DNA from: Dactylonectria macrodidyma
Taxonomy: Eukaryota; Ascomycota; Sordariomycetes; Hypocreales; Nectriaceae
Assembly (NCBI GenBank): GCA_020744425.1
Contig: JAGMUV010000020.1
Span: forward strand, 186,001-250,000
DNA: 64,000 nt
Direction of reading: 5' to 3'
The notes under the pieces were generated by a model. That model did not search any database, was not told where the DNA came from, and worked only from the letters and a program-made list of their open reading frames with translations. The stretch's first letter is position 1. Each line of letters begins with the position of its first letter. Positions 10,947 to 25,700 of this stretch are shown here, in pieces. The position numbers and the translations under genes are program-made.

Positions 10947-12449
10947 ACGTGGGTTGGAAATGTAACTGAAGGAAAACTTTGAGACGCTGCGTTGGGGTGT
11001 TGGTTCTGTTTTGGGATAAACCGAGTGATTGGAGAGGCTGTCGTTTTGACACCAGGGACATGCGAGGGTTATGAGTACAATGATTTGGGTTTTGCTGTTA
11101 ACGTGGGAATTATGATGAATTTTAGTCGAGAGAATTAATGGAACGACGACGACGAGGGCCCGGGCGACCGGCCTAACTCCAACACTTTGGCATAAATTGC
11201 CGACAACAAACCTATTTTGCCCTCCTGTTCTCTCCATGACATTGCCAAATGGGCTTGATCCACATGCCCATATTTAACCTACCCGATCTCATTCGGGATT
11301 CGCTGCCTCTGAACATCTCAACCGACGCACACCACTAGTGAAAAATTCACCTTGTCAGCCCATACAAAAGCCTTTCATCGCGGAGTGGTCAAGTAAGACT
11401 TTGGCTACCAATAATCATGGCGGAACTATTAAGTGAATGTGAACGAAAGGTGACATGTATTATGTCGACTTCATCTAGCGACTAGAGATTGACTTCTCAT
11501 TAAATGTCATCCATCTTCACCACAAGGCTTATTGCGTGATAGGTTAGAGGGCGGGTCTGGCATGTTCGACAGCTATACCCAACTCTCCAGCCAACTCTTC
11601 GATTTCTCAATAAACAAGAGACCCGGGCTTGACATCACTGCTAAAAGCAACTCCCCATTTGACTTCCGTCGAGTTGACACGCACCACACCTCCACGCTCA
11701 ATATTTGTCAGCGTTACAGCTGGGTGCCGCAGATTGAGCTCCGATACGCTGATGGTGATCAAAACACCTTCAAACCTAATCAAGAGATCCTGGCGTCCCA
11801 TGAGTGATCCAGTCCAGCCATCACTCAACTCAGCGACACGGAAAACACTGCGCATGAAGATGCAGATTGTCAACCACCTACTTTCCAATCATAGATAGCC
11901 GTAGCTCGCATGACATGGTGTTGCGGAGTTGTATACAGATCGGGAATGATTAGAAGCAGCCGAATTGCCCTCATTCACGGTGAAATATCCAACGGAGGAG
12001 GATAACATGCCTGCCGTAGTAGACAGGCCGCGTCATGGCAAAATGTTGCATGGGTTGTTTCTCCACAGCGCGAAGCGCCGTCCCTAAGATCGTTAGATCG
12101 CTGACCACAGTCAATTGTGAACGGAGCCACGTATTGACTATCCCTCTATTGCCATTCAGAGTAAGGAGACATAGCATAGGTTTACCGCGATTGCTCGCTG
12201 AGCTGTGTTCCCATGGTCGGGACTTACAAGAATACACTGCAGAGTTTGAATACTGAGAATCAAATTGTCGTGGTAGTAAAAAAATGACGCAGACGAAAGT
12301 ACTTGACATGAACAGGCGGTATTATATAATCAACACGAGTCCTCAAACAATTGCAAAAAGTAGATAAGAAAATAGAAGTGTAAGTGATAGCTGAAGCTGA
12401 AGACGCTAGAGAAAAAATGAAGAAAGAAAAAATAGGAATGAGCTACGAA
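10947..12449. other. Intergenic between GH16 gene and the 3' end of the synthetase
   Basis: The two genes converge here. The minus strand just after the synthetase stop (12,400-12,449) is T-rich, as expected of a 3' untranslated region. Short frames at 11,530-11,890 on both strands have no recognisable motif. Confidence 0.45.
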
Positions 12450-13729
12450 CTACACCCTCAAATCAATGTCATCCAAGCATGATTGCAAGGGAGTATCCAA
12501 GCGACTGACTAGCCGGTACATGATAGCAACGAGGCAATCAATCATCTTCTCTCCCGTCTCTTCGGATAGTATTGCTGTATTACCGGCAAGCTTGAAATGG
12601 AGACCATCCGGTAGAGGATAGGATACCATGCTCAGGGCTTGCGGTACAGTTGTGTCGTTTGTGAAGAACTCGACTCGCGCTGAGACGTCTGAGAAGCCAA
12701 ACTCCGGGTGCTCCTCAATGTTCTGGTGTTGAATGATGGTGTCGAACATGGAGTCGGTTGGCCAATCGGTGCAGTTGTCTATGATGTCTCTGAATCCCAT
12801 GGAATCCGATTCTCCAAGGTACAGGAATTGATCTTGAACAGCGAGGATCAATTCAGTAGGCGTTCGAATGTTGGCAAGATTGATTCGCACAGGAACGACG
12901 TTGAGGGTTGGTCCAAGGATCTCCTCGATTCCTTCGATGGCGGCATTGCGACCGGAAACCGTGTGGCCATAGACAATGTCTTGTGTGTTGGTGATGCGTG
13001 AAATGAGTATAGCCCATGCGGCACTGATGAGAGTTGCATTGGTCGTGCTTCCGGGAAGTTGCACCTTCGGCCTGTCCACTTCAACCATAACGCGCCTAGG
13101 CGAAGAGTCGGGAACAGTGCCTTGCGGGAGTAATCTGGATTCGATCTTGGTGAGAGATGATCCTTGCAAGATGTTGCTCCAGTACTCCGTTGCCTTGGGC
13201 CGTTGGCGAGCTGCATGAGCGAGGAAATTTTGGTATCCTGGTACAGCTGGCATCTCAATCTTGTTGTAGAAATTGAGGAGCGACTGCAAGATGTTGGGGA
13301 AACTGACGCCGTCGTACTGTGCGTGCGAAATACGCAAGATCAATCGGACGCCCTGATCCTTGTGTCTAAGAAGCACAAATTCGACCGGCGGTTCGTCGGG
13401 CGTAAGGTAGCTCAGTTCCTTGAGACAAAAGTCGTTGGAGGCCTTGGCGAGATCCTCATCCACATCTATCACGCGAACGGGCAGGTCGAGGTGATGAGGA
13501 ATGACCATCCAATGCTTTCCAAGCAGTGATGGGAAACTTGCGCGGAGAATGGGATACCTCTCCAGCGTCGTGGCGACACTTGCCTTGAAGCGCGGGATAT
13601 CTAAGTCCACTCCGAGGTTGAGGAGGAAGTAATTGGCAAACTGTCTGTTGTGGATGGCGTCACGGATACCAGTCGCTTGGGCGTTGGTAACTGGGAAGAT
13701 GTCGGCTACTGCCCCAGCGTGCATGTCAA
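12450..13729 (-). other. NRPS terminal condensation (CT) domain
   Basis: About 420 residues of condensation fold ending the protein, active motif SHAQYDGVS (about 13,305-13,333). Terminal C domains of fungal synthetases release their chain by head-to-tail cyclisation, and no thioesterase or reductase follows. Serine instead of the first His of HHxxxDG is usual in this class. Confidence 0.85.
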
Positions 13730-16700
13730 TCTTGGTGGAAGAGTCAATCTCCTCGAGGAGCGCTGTCTTGGTGACGGGATCGATGAGTTCAACCTCTTCG
13801 ACGTCTTCTTTGATCTCCGTGACGGTTGTTGGTAGATGAGCCAGGTCTTCGAGCGTGTCACGTCGGAAGACATCTGCGATAGAAAGAGTGATGCCGACCT
13901 TGCGAGCCTCTCCGACGACTCTCATTGCCGTGATGGAGTTGCCACCAAGCTGGAAGAAGCTGTCATCTAGGCCAATACTTGAGGGGTCAATGTTTAGAAT
14001 TTGACTCCAGATCCTCTGCATTTGTCGTTCTGCCTCTGACCTGGGTGGTCGGACAACTGCTCGCGTAATAACCCGCGTCTGGATGGTTTCTGCAAGAGCC
14101 TGGCGGTCAACCTTTCCATTGGCGTTGACCGGCAGCTTCTCTAGGACCGTGATGTTCTGCGGAATCATGTACGACGGTAGTTGAGCCCGCAGCGTGCTAA
14201 ACAGTTGGTCTCGGATCTTCTGCTTTATTTGCTGTCGCATAGGCTGGCTACTGAGTGAAGGTGCTGGCCGACCTTGGTGATCGTTGGGGAATCGGAACAA
14301 CACCCTGCTCTTTTCATTCAGCGGTTGGTGACGGTGGAAGATGGCGTCTAAGCCACCGCGCTGAGAATGCTGTCGAGCGCAGCTCAGTTCAACGCGGTAA
14401 CCTGCCTGGTTGGCGATGTCTTCCAAATCGGTCGCAAAAAGTGAAAGGCAATTTTGGGCCTTCTGGCGGACAGAGAAGAGCCAGTCCCGGTTGTTAGAGG
14501 ACTTGTATGCTGCGCTCAGTGAATCCACAGCATGTCGCTCGACGATGAACTGTCGGTTGGGGATGTTGCTGACTGCAACAACTGGAGAGGGGGAAGTTGC
14601 TGTATCTTGCAAGAGCTGCAACAAAGATTGACGATCTAGTCTGCAGTCCATGAAATTGATCCAGTTGTCATGGGCGATATTGTGAATGTGCTGCTGCGAG
14701 TCTCGGTTCTTTATGTGCAAGACAGCGGCATATCGGTAACAGCTCAGCTCGTTAGTGGCCTTCATTCTCTTGGGCAGAATCTCGACGTGCTCAACGACGT
14801 CAGGCAGTGTGGTTTCCAGAGCCGTGAAGAAGCCTGGGTCAACAAGCAACTCGAGTTCGGTCTCTTCCGTCTCCAGACGGCGTCGGATGGTTTCCTTGCT
14901 GGCCTTGTCTCCTAGAAGATGGAACTCCTTGCTGACGAGGAACTCCCGATGGAGCGCGTGAGACTGCATGTCGCGGAAGAAAATCTTCTTTACGCTTGTG
15001 ATTTGGGCAAGGCCTTCGATGGCCGCCAGCAAGTGCGTCTGGCTGGCAAAGTCTTGGGCAGCCGAGTTGACAACCACAAGGTTTGGTGAGAGTGGACCTG
15101 GTAGTCGTGTAATATCTGCAGCTGTGCCCTTGTGAACTTGAACCTTGCCAGCCAACGAGGGGATGGCGTTTGCCGTCTCCATAACCGATTCAACAGCTCG
15201 CTGGGATCGCTCGAGGCCGACGTAGCTCTCCAGTCCTTTGGTAAGGTTGACAAGGATATCGCCAGAGCCAGTGCCGATTTCCAGAACCCTTCCAGCGGGT
15301 CCACCATTGAGAATGGTCTCGATTCCATCATCTAACCACTCATTCATCTCTTCATTGTCAAGCAATGCTCCATCATACATGGAGGTCCATGATATGGGCT
15401 TCCTTCCAGCCGCCTCTGTTTGCATCTCATCCATGACATCGACCATGTCATCCTCAAACAGTGCTTGCTCGCTCTCATATTGATCCTCTTCGTCATCTCC
15501 ATCGCGGGTCTGGAGTACAGCGTTGTGTTCGTCGATGTCCCCCACTGCGACAAAGCTGACAAGCTGAGCATCTTGATCAGCTTCCTGGTGCAACAAAGCA
15601 ACAGCGTCATTGACGGATTCGTGGCTGCGGAGGACATGTTCGACTTCACCCAATTCAATGCGGTTGCCACGGATCTTGATTTGGCCGTCCATTCGACCGA
15701 AGCATTCCAACTGACCATCCAACGGCCGATAGCGGACATAATCTCCGGTTCGATAAGCTTTGACGGGCTGCTTGCCGTCAAGAGTAATCGAAATGAATCG
15801 GTCAACCTCGCGCTGAGAGTCAGTATACCCTCTTGCCAGGCCATCTCCAGTTACGACAAGCTCTCCGACCACGCCTAGGGGTACTAGGCGCTGATTTGGA
15901 TCCATAACATAGGCTCCCGAGTTGGTGAGCGATCGACCAATTGGCACGCCGTTGGTAAAGTTCTCGCTATCCTTGACAGCATAGACGGTACTTGCGACAG
16001 AATTTTCAGTCGGCCCATAGGCGTTGATAATTTGGCCTTTTACAAGCCCCTGGGCCTTGATGATGTCTTGTGGATCAAGCCGATCACCACCAACATATAG
16101 GGCCTCGAGTGCGCTGATTGTGACTGGGGAGTCAAGCAGACACTGCTTGAGCAATGCTGGTGTGAATAGGGCAACTTGGACCGCATTTTTGGCAAAGGTC
16201 TCAGCTAGGGCGCTGTAGTCCAAGACAGTCATGGCGTCAATGCAGATCAATGTGCCACCATTCAACAGGGCAACAAAGACTTCCCAAGTCGATGCATCGA
16301 AAGCAACATTGGCGATGTGGCCTACAACTGGACCCGTGGGAAGGTGCTGTGACATATTGCTGTCCTTTACCAGGCGAACGATACCACGATGTTCAACCAT
16401 AACTCCTTTTGGCTGGCCTGTGGAGCCTGAGGTGAAGAGAACGTAGGCAAGGCTAATAGGGGATGGAACGGAAGGCATGGAAGTATTCTGAGCCCGGTTA
16501 TTGAGAGCGTCAGAAATGTGGACAAACTCAACAGCCAACTCGGTAGAGGGAGGCGCAACGCCATCTCCGACCAAGACGAGTTTGTAGCCCTCCATCGATG
16601 ATAAGACCCTCTCCAGTCGACCCTTGGGGATTTTGACGTCAAAGGGTAAGTAAGCCAGGTTGGCTTTGAGGATACCCAAGAGAGTAACGACAGTTTGACA

Positions 16701-19700
16701 GGATCGATTGGCGAACACGCCGATCAAGGTTCCGGGAGCGAAGGAGCGACTTGCTAGGTAGCGGGCAAGGCATTCTGACTGTTGATCCAACTGACTGTAT
16801 GTGAGTTGTGTAGATGAGTCTTTGACAGCTAGCTTATCGGAATTCGTAGAAGCTTGGTTGCGGAAAACGTCCACGATGCTAGAGTCTCGAGGATACTCTG
16901 TCTTTTCGACTTTGATCAAGCCCATGTTGTCAAGGGTTGAGTAATCATCACTAGTGAGCAGTGGCAGTGTGGAGATGGCCATCTCTGGACCTCGAAGACT
17001 CTGTTCCAGGAGGCTAGTAAAGACCGAAAGCATACTGCTGATAGTCTCGCTGCTGTAGAGATCTGTTAGGAACATGACTTGCCCTCGAAGTCTGCCTTCT
17101 TCCTGGAAGAGGTGGAATTCAAGATCGAATCTCGACGTCATTTCGATGGGCATAAGCTGTGTTAGAAGGCCTTCGAGGATAAAGTCTCCGAGGCCAATCT
17201 GCGAGTTGAGGGAGAAGACCATCTGCACCAACGGGTGTCGTGAGAGATCGCGATCTCTGCGTAGCTCGTGAACAATGTCCTCAAATGGCACATCCTGATT
17301 GGCAAATGATGAGATTGTCGTAGCGTGGACCTGCTTGACGAGCTCTTCAAAAGATTCTCCATCCAGCTTGATTCGAAGGCACTGCAGGCCCACAAAGAAA
17401 CCGACCATTTCTTTAACCTCCCATAGGTTGCGGTTAGCATTGGGCATTCCGATGGTGGCGTCGATCACACCAGTCAACCGATAGTGCGTCGCCCTGAAGG
17501 CTGCTAGAAGCACCACGAAGGGGGTTACTGCACGATCCTTGCAGAACTTCTGCAGGCCTTCAAATAAAGATCCGTCAATGTAGAACTGCTGCACATCGGC
17601 CTTTCCAGACGAGACAGGCGGCCGGGGCTTGTCGCAGAAGAATTCCGCGGGCCGACTTGTCTGTAACTCTGAAACCCAGTAGTCTAGTTGGCGTTGATGC
17701 TCTGCAACCTGCTCGGGCTGTCGCTGCCAGACAGAGAAGTCTTGATATTGGATAGGCAAGGGATCCAGCTTCGAAAGAGGGTCCTCGCCACGGAGCGAGG
17801 CTGAGTAGAATGTGGTTAATTCCCTCTGGAGGATATCAATAGACCAGCCATCGGAGATGATATGATGCATGGTCATTGATAAGAAGTGCTCGTCTTCACT
17901 CACACGATAGAGCGTAGTTCGCCATCCTGGCTCAGTGCGCAGGTCAAACGGAGTTGACTGGTCACGACGAAGGGCGTGAGCAAGTGCTTCCTCATCTTCC
18001 TTTGGAATTTTGACGAGTTTCAAGTTCTTGTGACGGAATGGTTGGATTTCCTGTAAGCTGACACCACCTTCGGAAGAGAAAACGGTTCGCAATGTGCTGT
18101 GACGTTGCTCTAGAGCGAGCAGCGCCCTGTTGAGCGCTTCAAGATGAAGCTGTCCCCGAAGTCGGATCGCGGAAGGCATCAGATATCCTGTCGAGTTGGG
18201 GTATAACTGCTCCAAGAACCATAGGCGTCCCTGAGCAAAAGACTGAGCAACAGGGCCGCTCTCTTTGATTCTAGGAATGTTGCTGACAAGCTGGCCAGCT
18301 GAAGCAACTTCTGCGCTAGCCATGTCCCGCAACCTGGGATGGCGGAATACGTCTGCCACCGCAAGCTGGAGATTCGCCTTGCGTGCCTCTCCCACAAGTT
18401 TCATGGCGGCGATCGAAGTGCCGCCTAGTCGGAAGAAGTTGTCATCCAGTCCAACCTCGACTGGGTCCATGTCGAGGATATTGGCCCAAATGCTCTGCAT
18501 TTGCCTTTCTTGCTCTGTCGTCGGCTGCCTTGCCACTCGCTTTCCTACCGCTCGTGGTTGAACCATGGCCGCAAGGGCCTTTCGATCAATTTTTCCGCTG
18601 GAGTTGAGTGGCATCTCTTCTAGAATAGTAATGGTTCGAGGGCTCATGTAAGAAGGGAGCTTGGTTTCGCACGTATGGTACAGTTGGTCTTGAATTGTCT
18701 GCTCGTCCATGTTTTGATTCACCGTGATGAATGCGGAAATCTCAGCCTGTCGGCCGTCCTCTTGGTGAAGGACGGCGATGCCTTCATGGACGGAGCTGTG
18801 GCCGCGGAGAACGAGGTTAATTTCTTCAAGCTCGACACGTTGTCCTCGAATCTTAATTTGCCCGTCTAGTCGACCGACATACTCAAGTTGGCCGTCTGGT
18901 CGATAACAGACATGATCACCAGTTCTGTAGGCCCTGACAGCCTCTCCACCAATCCTGACAGTGATGAATCGGTCAATGTTCCTTGCGGGGTCCGTGTAAC
19001 CTCTCGCAAGTCCCTCTCCAGTGACGACAAGCTCTCCAACAACACCAATCGGTACAAGACGCATGGTCGAATCCATGACGTAGGCACCCGAGTTACTGAT
19101 TGCTCGGCCGATGGGAACACCACTTGCGCAATCATCTCCTTCCGGGATCATGTAGATTGTGCTGTAGACAGTATTCTCAGTTGGGCCGTAAACAATGCCG
19201 AATGCTCCCTTCATGTGATTTCTGGTGGCCAGCACCTCTTGCCTGCCAACTTTCTCACCACCCAGAAGCAAGAGTTCGATCGTATTCAGCATCTCAGGGC
19301 ATTGAAGCAGGTATTGCTTGAGTAGAGCTGGAGTGGTGAATAGGGACTGTATCCTTTCCCGAGCGAACAGTGCACTTAAAGCCGCATGATCCAAAACAAC
19401 CATGTAGTCAACACAGATCAAAGTCCCGCCATTAAGTAAAGATGAGTAAACCTCCCAGGTCGCGGCGTCAAAGGCGATGTTGGACATATGCGCGGTGATG
19501 GCGGCCTCGGGGACATGTTGGACAACGTCACTCTGGTTCGTCAGGCGAAGAATGTTTCCATGCTCGGCCATGACTCCCTTTGGTTTGCCCGTAGACCCAG
19601 ATGTAAACATGACGTATGCAAGACTGTGTGTTGAAGGTGAAGTCAGAAAAAAGTTGCTTGGGGGCTGTTGTTGGCGAGTGAGTGAGATTGGGGAAAATTC

Positions 19701-22700
19701 GACGTCTTGAAGGCTGATGACAGGCGGTTCCGCATCAGAGCCAACCAACACCAACTTCTTGCCATCTAAAGAAGACAGCACAGTTTCAAACCGCCCAGAT
19801 GGTATCTTGACATCAAATGGCAAGTAGGCCAAGTTGGCTTTGAGAATTCCAAATATAGCGACAATAGTCTCACAGGATCGATTGGCAAACACGCCAACTA
19901 ACGTTTCGGGAGCCATGGATTTGGTTGTCAACCAGTAAGCAGTCCGGTCAGATTGCTCATCTAGCTCGGCGTATGTCAATTGCGTCGAGGAGTCTTTAAC
20001 AGCAACCCTGTCAGGGTGCAAGGCGACCTGTTTGCGGAAGACATCAACAACATTCGAGTCTCGAGGCCAATCAGTGTAGTTGACCTTGAGAAGGCCCATG
20101 CTTTCAAGTGCAGAATAGTTCTGGTCGCGCATGAGGGCTAAATATGAGACTGCTTCTTTCGGTTCTCGGAGGCCTTGCTCTAGTATACTTGAGAAAACGG
20201 AGCGCATGTTGCTGATTGTCTCGGGGTTAAAGAGATCGGTTGAAAAGACAAATTGTCCTTGGAAAGCGTTGCCCTGTTGAACGAAACTGACTTCGAGATC
20301 GAAACGCGAGGTAATTCCAATTGACATGGGCTCTGATTCCACACCCTCCAGAACGAACGGAGCAAGAGTCCCTTGAGCATGGACGCCGAAGATGACTTGA
20401 ACGATTGGGTTTCGAGACAAATCTCGGCTCTTTCCTAGCTTGGACACAATATCCTCAAAAGGAACGTCTTGATTGTCAAAGGACTCGGTTGTAGTCGTGT
20501 GAACATGGCGGACGAGGTCCTCGAAAGATCCATTATCTTGATCGATCTTGAGTCGAAGACATTGCATATTGACGAAGAAGCCAATGAGATCCTTGACTTC
20601 CCACCGATTTCGGTTGGCATTTGCTGTGCCAATTGTGGCATCAGTGGCATCTGTGAGTCGATAATGGGTGGCTCTGAACGCTGCAAGCAAGACCACGAAC
20701 GGCGTGACTTCATGCGTCTTGCAAAAGTCATGCAGAGCCGTGTAGACCGAGCCTTCGATCCGCAGGCCCTGGGCATCGGCATTTCCGGACATGGATGTCG
20801 GGCGAGGCTTGTCGCAAAAGAACTCGGCAGGTCGACTGTTCTGCAGTTGCATAGCCCAGTATTCCAGTTGTCGTTTGTGCTCGGCTTCTTGGTCGGGCTG
20901 CCTTTGCCACGTCGAAAAGTCGCGATATTGGATAGGGAGAGGCTCAAGTTGCGCTTTGTGACCTCGGATCTCGGCCGAGTAAAAGTCTGCCAGTTCTCTA
21001 CGAAGGATATCGACAGACCAACCATCGGAAATGATGTGATGCATCACAATGGATAACACGTGATGGTCGTTTGACAGCCGATATAGTGAGACTCTCCAGC
21101 AGGGCCCGGAAGCCAGGTCAAATGGGGTTGTCTGATCAGCCTTCAAGGCGAGTGCAAGAGCGGCGTTTGCATCGTCCGATGGTAGGTCGACAACTCTCAA
21201 CTGCTTCTCTTGGGCGGGCATAACTTCTTGAAGATGGGTGTGATCAACAGAGAGGAATCTTGTCCGTAAGGTTTCATGCCGATTCTCCAGGGCGAGAAGA
21301 GCTTTGTTCAGCGCCTCAAGATGAATTGTTCCTCGAAGCCTGATCGTCCATGGCATGAGATACCACGTCGAGCCGGGGAACAACTGATCCAAGAACCACA
21401 GCCGACCTTGCGCAAAGGATTGTTCAACAGGGCCAGACAACTGTGTATGCGGGATATCATTGGAGCTGTCGTGGAACTCAAGGTCCTGACTAACGAGAGC
21501 ATGCAACCTGGGATGTTTGAAAATGTTGGAGACCTGAAGGTCTAGTCCGACTTTGCGAGCTCTGCCAACCACCTTCATTGCAGCAATCGAGTCGCCTCCA
21601 AGTCGGAAAAAGCTGTCATCGAGGCCAATGCTTGAAGGTGCAATGTGGAGTACATCCGCCCAGATACTCTGCATGTTCCGCTCGACCTGTGTTGTTGGTT
21701 GTCTCTTGGTCCCTTGTCCCGCTGTCCGCATCTCGTTGAGTTGCTGAACGGAGAACGACGCACCAATCTCTTGCAGCCGGCGTCGATCCGTCTTTCCTGA
21801 AGTTACTGATAGAGGAAGCTGTCCCATGGAGAAGAAAACAGCGGGGATCATATAGCTTGGGAGATGCTCCGCAAGCTCGTCTTCGACTTCTGCAGGGATG
21901 GAGAGGACTCTGGCCTTGGTGGAAGTCACTCCATTAGCTGCTGTACTGTGGAGTTGAATAAACGCTGCCAACTCAGAGCTTGCATTTTCTCCCTTTGGCT
22001 GGATGACTTCCACAGCAACTAGGTCAGCATCCGGCATGCATGTGTGGACCCAGTGCTCGATATCACCAAGCTCAACTCTCTGTCCGTGGATCTTGACTTG
22101 GGCGTCCTTTCGAGTGACAAAAGTAATGCTTCCATCTTCCTTTTGACGGACCAAATCACCCGTCTTGTAAAGCCTTCCCTTCCGTCCAGGGTGGCTAGGC
22201 ATGCCTCGGAGCAAAAATGCTGGGCTCTCAACGAAATTGGCCCTTGTTTTCTCGGGCTGATCCAGATAACCACGACCAACTAATGGACCTTCGAGCAACA
22301 GTTCACCGATGCATCCAGGTGCAACTAGAGTGTTGTGGTTGTTTGAATCGACGACCCAGGCTGTAGCTCCAACTGGTTTGCCAATACAATTGCTGGCTTC
22401 CTCTGTGGTAGGTGCGAAGTTGTTGATGATACTGAGTGGAGTGCATTCAGATGGTCCGTAGGCATTGCGAACTTCGACCTTGCCCCACCAGGGCTTGATA
22501 TCCTTGGTGTATACAGCCTCGCCACCAAGCCAGATGGACTTGAGAGTTGGGACCTCTTCTGGAGTCAGAAGTCGAGCAACCGAGGGCGTGAGACAGATGA
22601 CGTTGGCTTGCAGAGACGTGATGCTCTGGGCCAGGTCGTTTTTCCGGTCTTGCTCACTAGGGACGCACAAGCAACCTCCGGCCGCAAACATATTGAACGT

Positions 22701-25700
22701 ATCAAGGACGGTAGCGTCGAAGGCATGGGAAGCAAAGTTGTACATTCGAGAGCTTGTGTTGATGTTAAGCTTAGACGCCTGATGCATCAAGGCGGAGGTG
22801 CAATTTCTGTGTTCGAGACCTGTTCCCTTTGGTGTACCAGTGGTTCCCGATGTAAACGTGACATATGCGAGTGAATCAGGGCTTGGGGCTGGGAAGTACT
22901 CGGTATCTCTATCACCGAGGACCTCAAAGAAATCGGAGTTAACGACAACAACGTCTCGGGCGAGGCGAGAGCTAAGTGCATGATTCTCGTTGGAAGAGAG
23001 AATAAGCCTTGCCTTGGTCTGCTGAATGGCTGATCGCAGTCGTTGCTCGGGCAATGAAGGGTCGAGCAATGCAAAGGCTCCTCCCGCTTTGAGAACGGCG
23101 AGGAGGGCAACACTTGTCCACATGGACTTTTCGAAGCAGACAGGGGCGATTGTGCCAGGTCCGACACCAAGATCGACCAAATGACTTGCTAGATTGGAAG
23201 CGAGCCAGTCAAGCTGGGAGTATGTCAGATCTCCATCCCAAGCGCATATGGCTGGCGCGTCTGGCTGAGTCTGAGCACGAGTCTCGAAGAGCTCGTGAAC
23301 ACATCTGTCGACCGATTCAGGAACCATCTTGTTCCATTTCCATATCTGTTCGATGTCTTCAGCTGTAGTCATATCAATGTCTGGCAAGGCCTTATCCGGT
23401 GTGGACTCGGCAAGCTGGCGTGAGACGGATTCAAGACGCCTCAGCAGTGACTGGACTACCCAGGGCTTGATCACAGTCGAGTCGAAACTAGCCCTTGCTG
23501 TGATGTTCGAAGCCCCAAGCTGCACCTCGATTAGAAGAGGGTATGTGTTGATGCTCTGGGGTTGACCGTCGTCTCGCCACTTTCCGAGGACACCCTCCGC
23601 CTCATTGACAGCCTCGCTGTTCGGCTGGACAACAAGCAGCGTCTGGAACATGCACGCTTGCTTTGCTCCGGGGCATGACTTGGCGATACGCTGCAATCCG
23701 GTCTGTTCGAAGCGAATCATGTCGGTCGCTTGTGTTTGTACCGACCTAAGGTAGTCGGAGACACTGTGCTCGCTTGCCAGGTTGATGCGGATTGGCACAG
23801 TTGCAATGGTCGGACCAACCATTGTCTCAATGTTAGCAACTGCCGCGTTTCTTCCGGACACGGTGACTCCAAACGTGATATCATCTGAATGGGTCATCTT
23901 GCTGGCAATCATGGCCCATGCAGCGCGAACTATCGTCGACGCTGTCATATTGAGAGAACCTTGATAGAGCTTGGGAAACCGGTGCTCCATCGACGTGCTC
24001 GCAACTGACTGATGGTTAGACGGGAGGGCTGGGAACGGCACTGATTTGCAATCTGACAACGCGTTTCGCCAATAGGTTTCCATATCCTCTTCAGTTTGTC
24101 GACTAAGGTATTTGATGAAAGAGTTGAATGGAAGTCCTGGTGTGATGGGGTCGCCACAATACAGTCGATCAACGGCATCAAAGACAAGTGAGATGGACCA
24201 TCCGTCATAAAGTGCGTGGTGAATCGTCCAAATGAAGCAAGACGTGCCTTGATTGTCTTGAGCAATAGCATAGCGCGTTAATCGCTGGCCTGCACCCATG
24301 GCCTCCTTTCGGTCAGACTTGAGGTAGTCATCAAGGTTGTCTGACTTGACCCAAGTTATTTCTTCATCCACGACAACCTGGGCGAACCCGATGCTATTGT
24401 GCTGAAGGATTCTCGTTCGTAGAATCGCCATCGAGCGGGAAACCTGCTCCCATGCATTTTGGAACCTGCCCACGTCGATATCTTGAGGCAATTCTCTAAT
24501 AGCCTGCATGATATAATCTCCAGGCCTCTTCGAGGTCAAGGTCAACAGACCTTCCTGCAGGGCAGTGCATGGGTATGCGTCTTGGAGAGTCTGGGGATCC
24601 AGCGAGTATTGAACCGAGATGTCTTGCAGGAAAGATTCTTTAGTGAAGCTATCACCCAGCAGAGAGAAGGGGGCGATGGGTTCAGAAGCCTCACTATCAT
24701 TCTCGGCCAGAGTCCCTTGATTGGAAACATCGCGCAACGAGGGCTTCCGGAAAATGTCGGCCACGACGAGCTCAATTCCTACCCTGCGGGCGAGGGTAAC
24801 GACCTTCATGGCAGAAAGCGAATCACCTCCCAGCTGGAAAAAGCTGTCATCTAAGCTGATTGTATCTTGTTTCATCTTGAGGACCTCGGCCCAGATTTTC
24901 TGCATCTTTTGCTCGGTTTCGGTTGTGGGCTGTTTAACCAATCCTTGTTTTTCAGTGCTGATTTGAACACTTTCCGTGAGCATCCGGCGATCGATTTTTC
25001 CATTATCGTTGACGGGCATCTTCTGTAGGATGTTGATAGCTCGAGGAACCATATACGCAGGGAGATTGGCTCGAAGCTTCTCGTGCAGCTCTTCTCGTAT
25101 CCTGTGTCTAACTTGCTGACGTAGAGGCTGAGTGCTGAGGGAATGAGCCTCTCGATCTAGAGACTCGGCAGGGAAGCGGAACATGACCCTGTCTCCACTG
25201 ACTGGCTCTTGTGTATGGAAAATGGCATCGAGACCACCACGCTGAGAGTGTTGTCGAGCCCAGCTAATTTCCACTCGACAGTTGGCTAGCCGAGCCGTTT
25301 CAGTCAGGTCAAGGGCAGATAGCGACGGACATTTCCGAGAGTTTTCACGAGCTGACTCAATCCAATCACCGCGGTCAAGAGCCCTGGATCCTCTGCCGTC
25401 CAGTGATTCGATAATATACCTCTCAAGGATGGTTTTGCTGTGGGGGATGTTGCTGACAGCGATGACTGAAGAGTTGGAGGATGCCTTGACAAGCTTAAGT
25501 AACGACTGTCCATCCATCTTCTCCGACGTAAAGTCAACCCATTGGTCATCAGACACATCGTGGATCTTCTGCTGTGACTTGACGTCTTCGCGCTTGATGT
25601 GGATGACGGCAGCATAACGGTAGCAGCTTAGCTCGTTGGTGGCAGCCATTTTCTTGGGCAATATCTCAACGTGCTCGATGACGTGAGGCAGACGAGCGGG

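Noticed and set aside
10455..11237. 260-codon minus-strand frame across the GH16 gene
   Set aside because: Antisense to exon 3 of the GH16 gene, whose catalytic motif and splicing are clear.
20469..21056. 195-codon plus-strand frame opposite module 8
   Set aside because: Antisense shadow of the C8 domain; no independent homology or splice signals.
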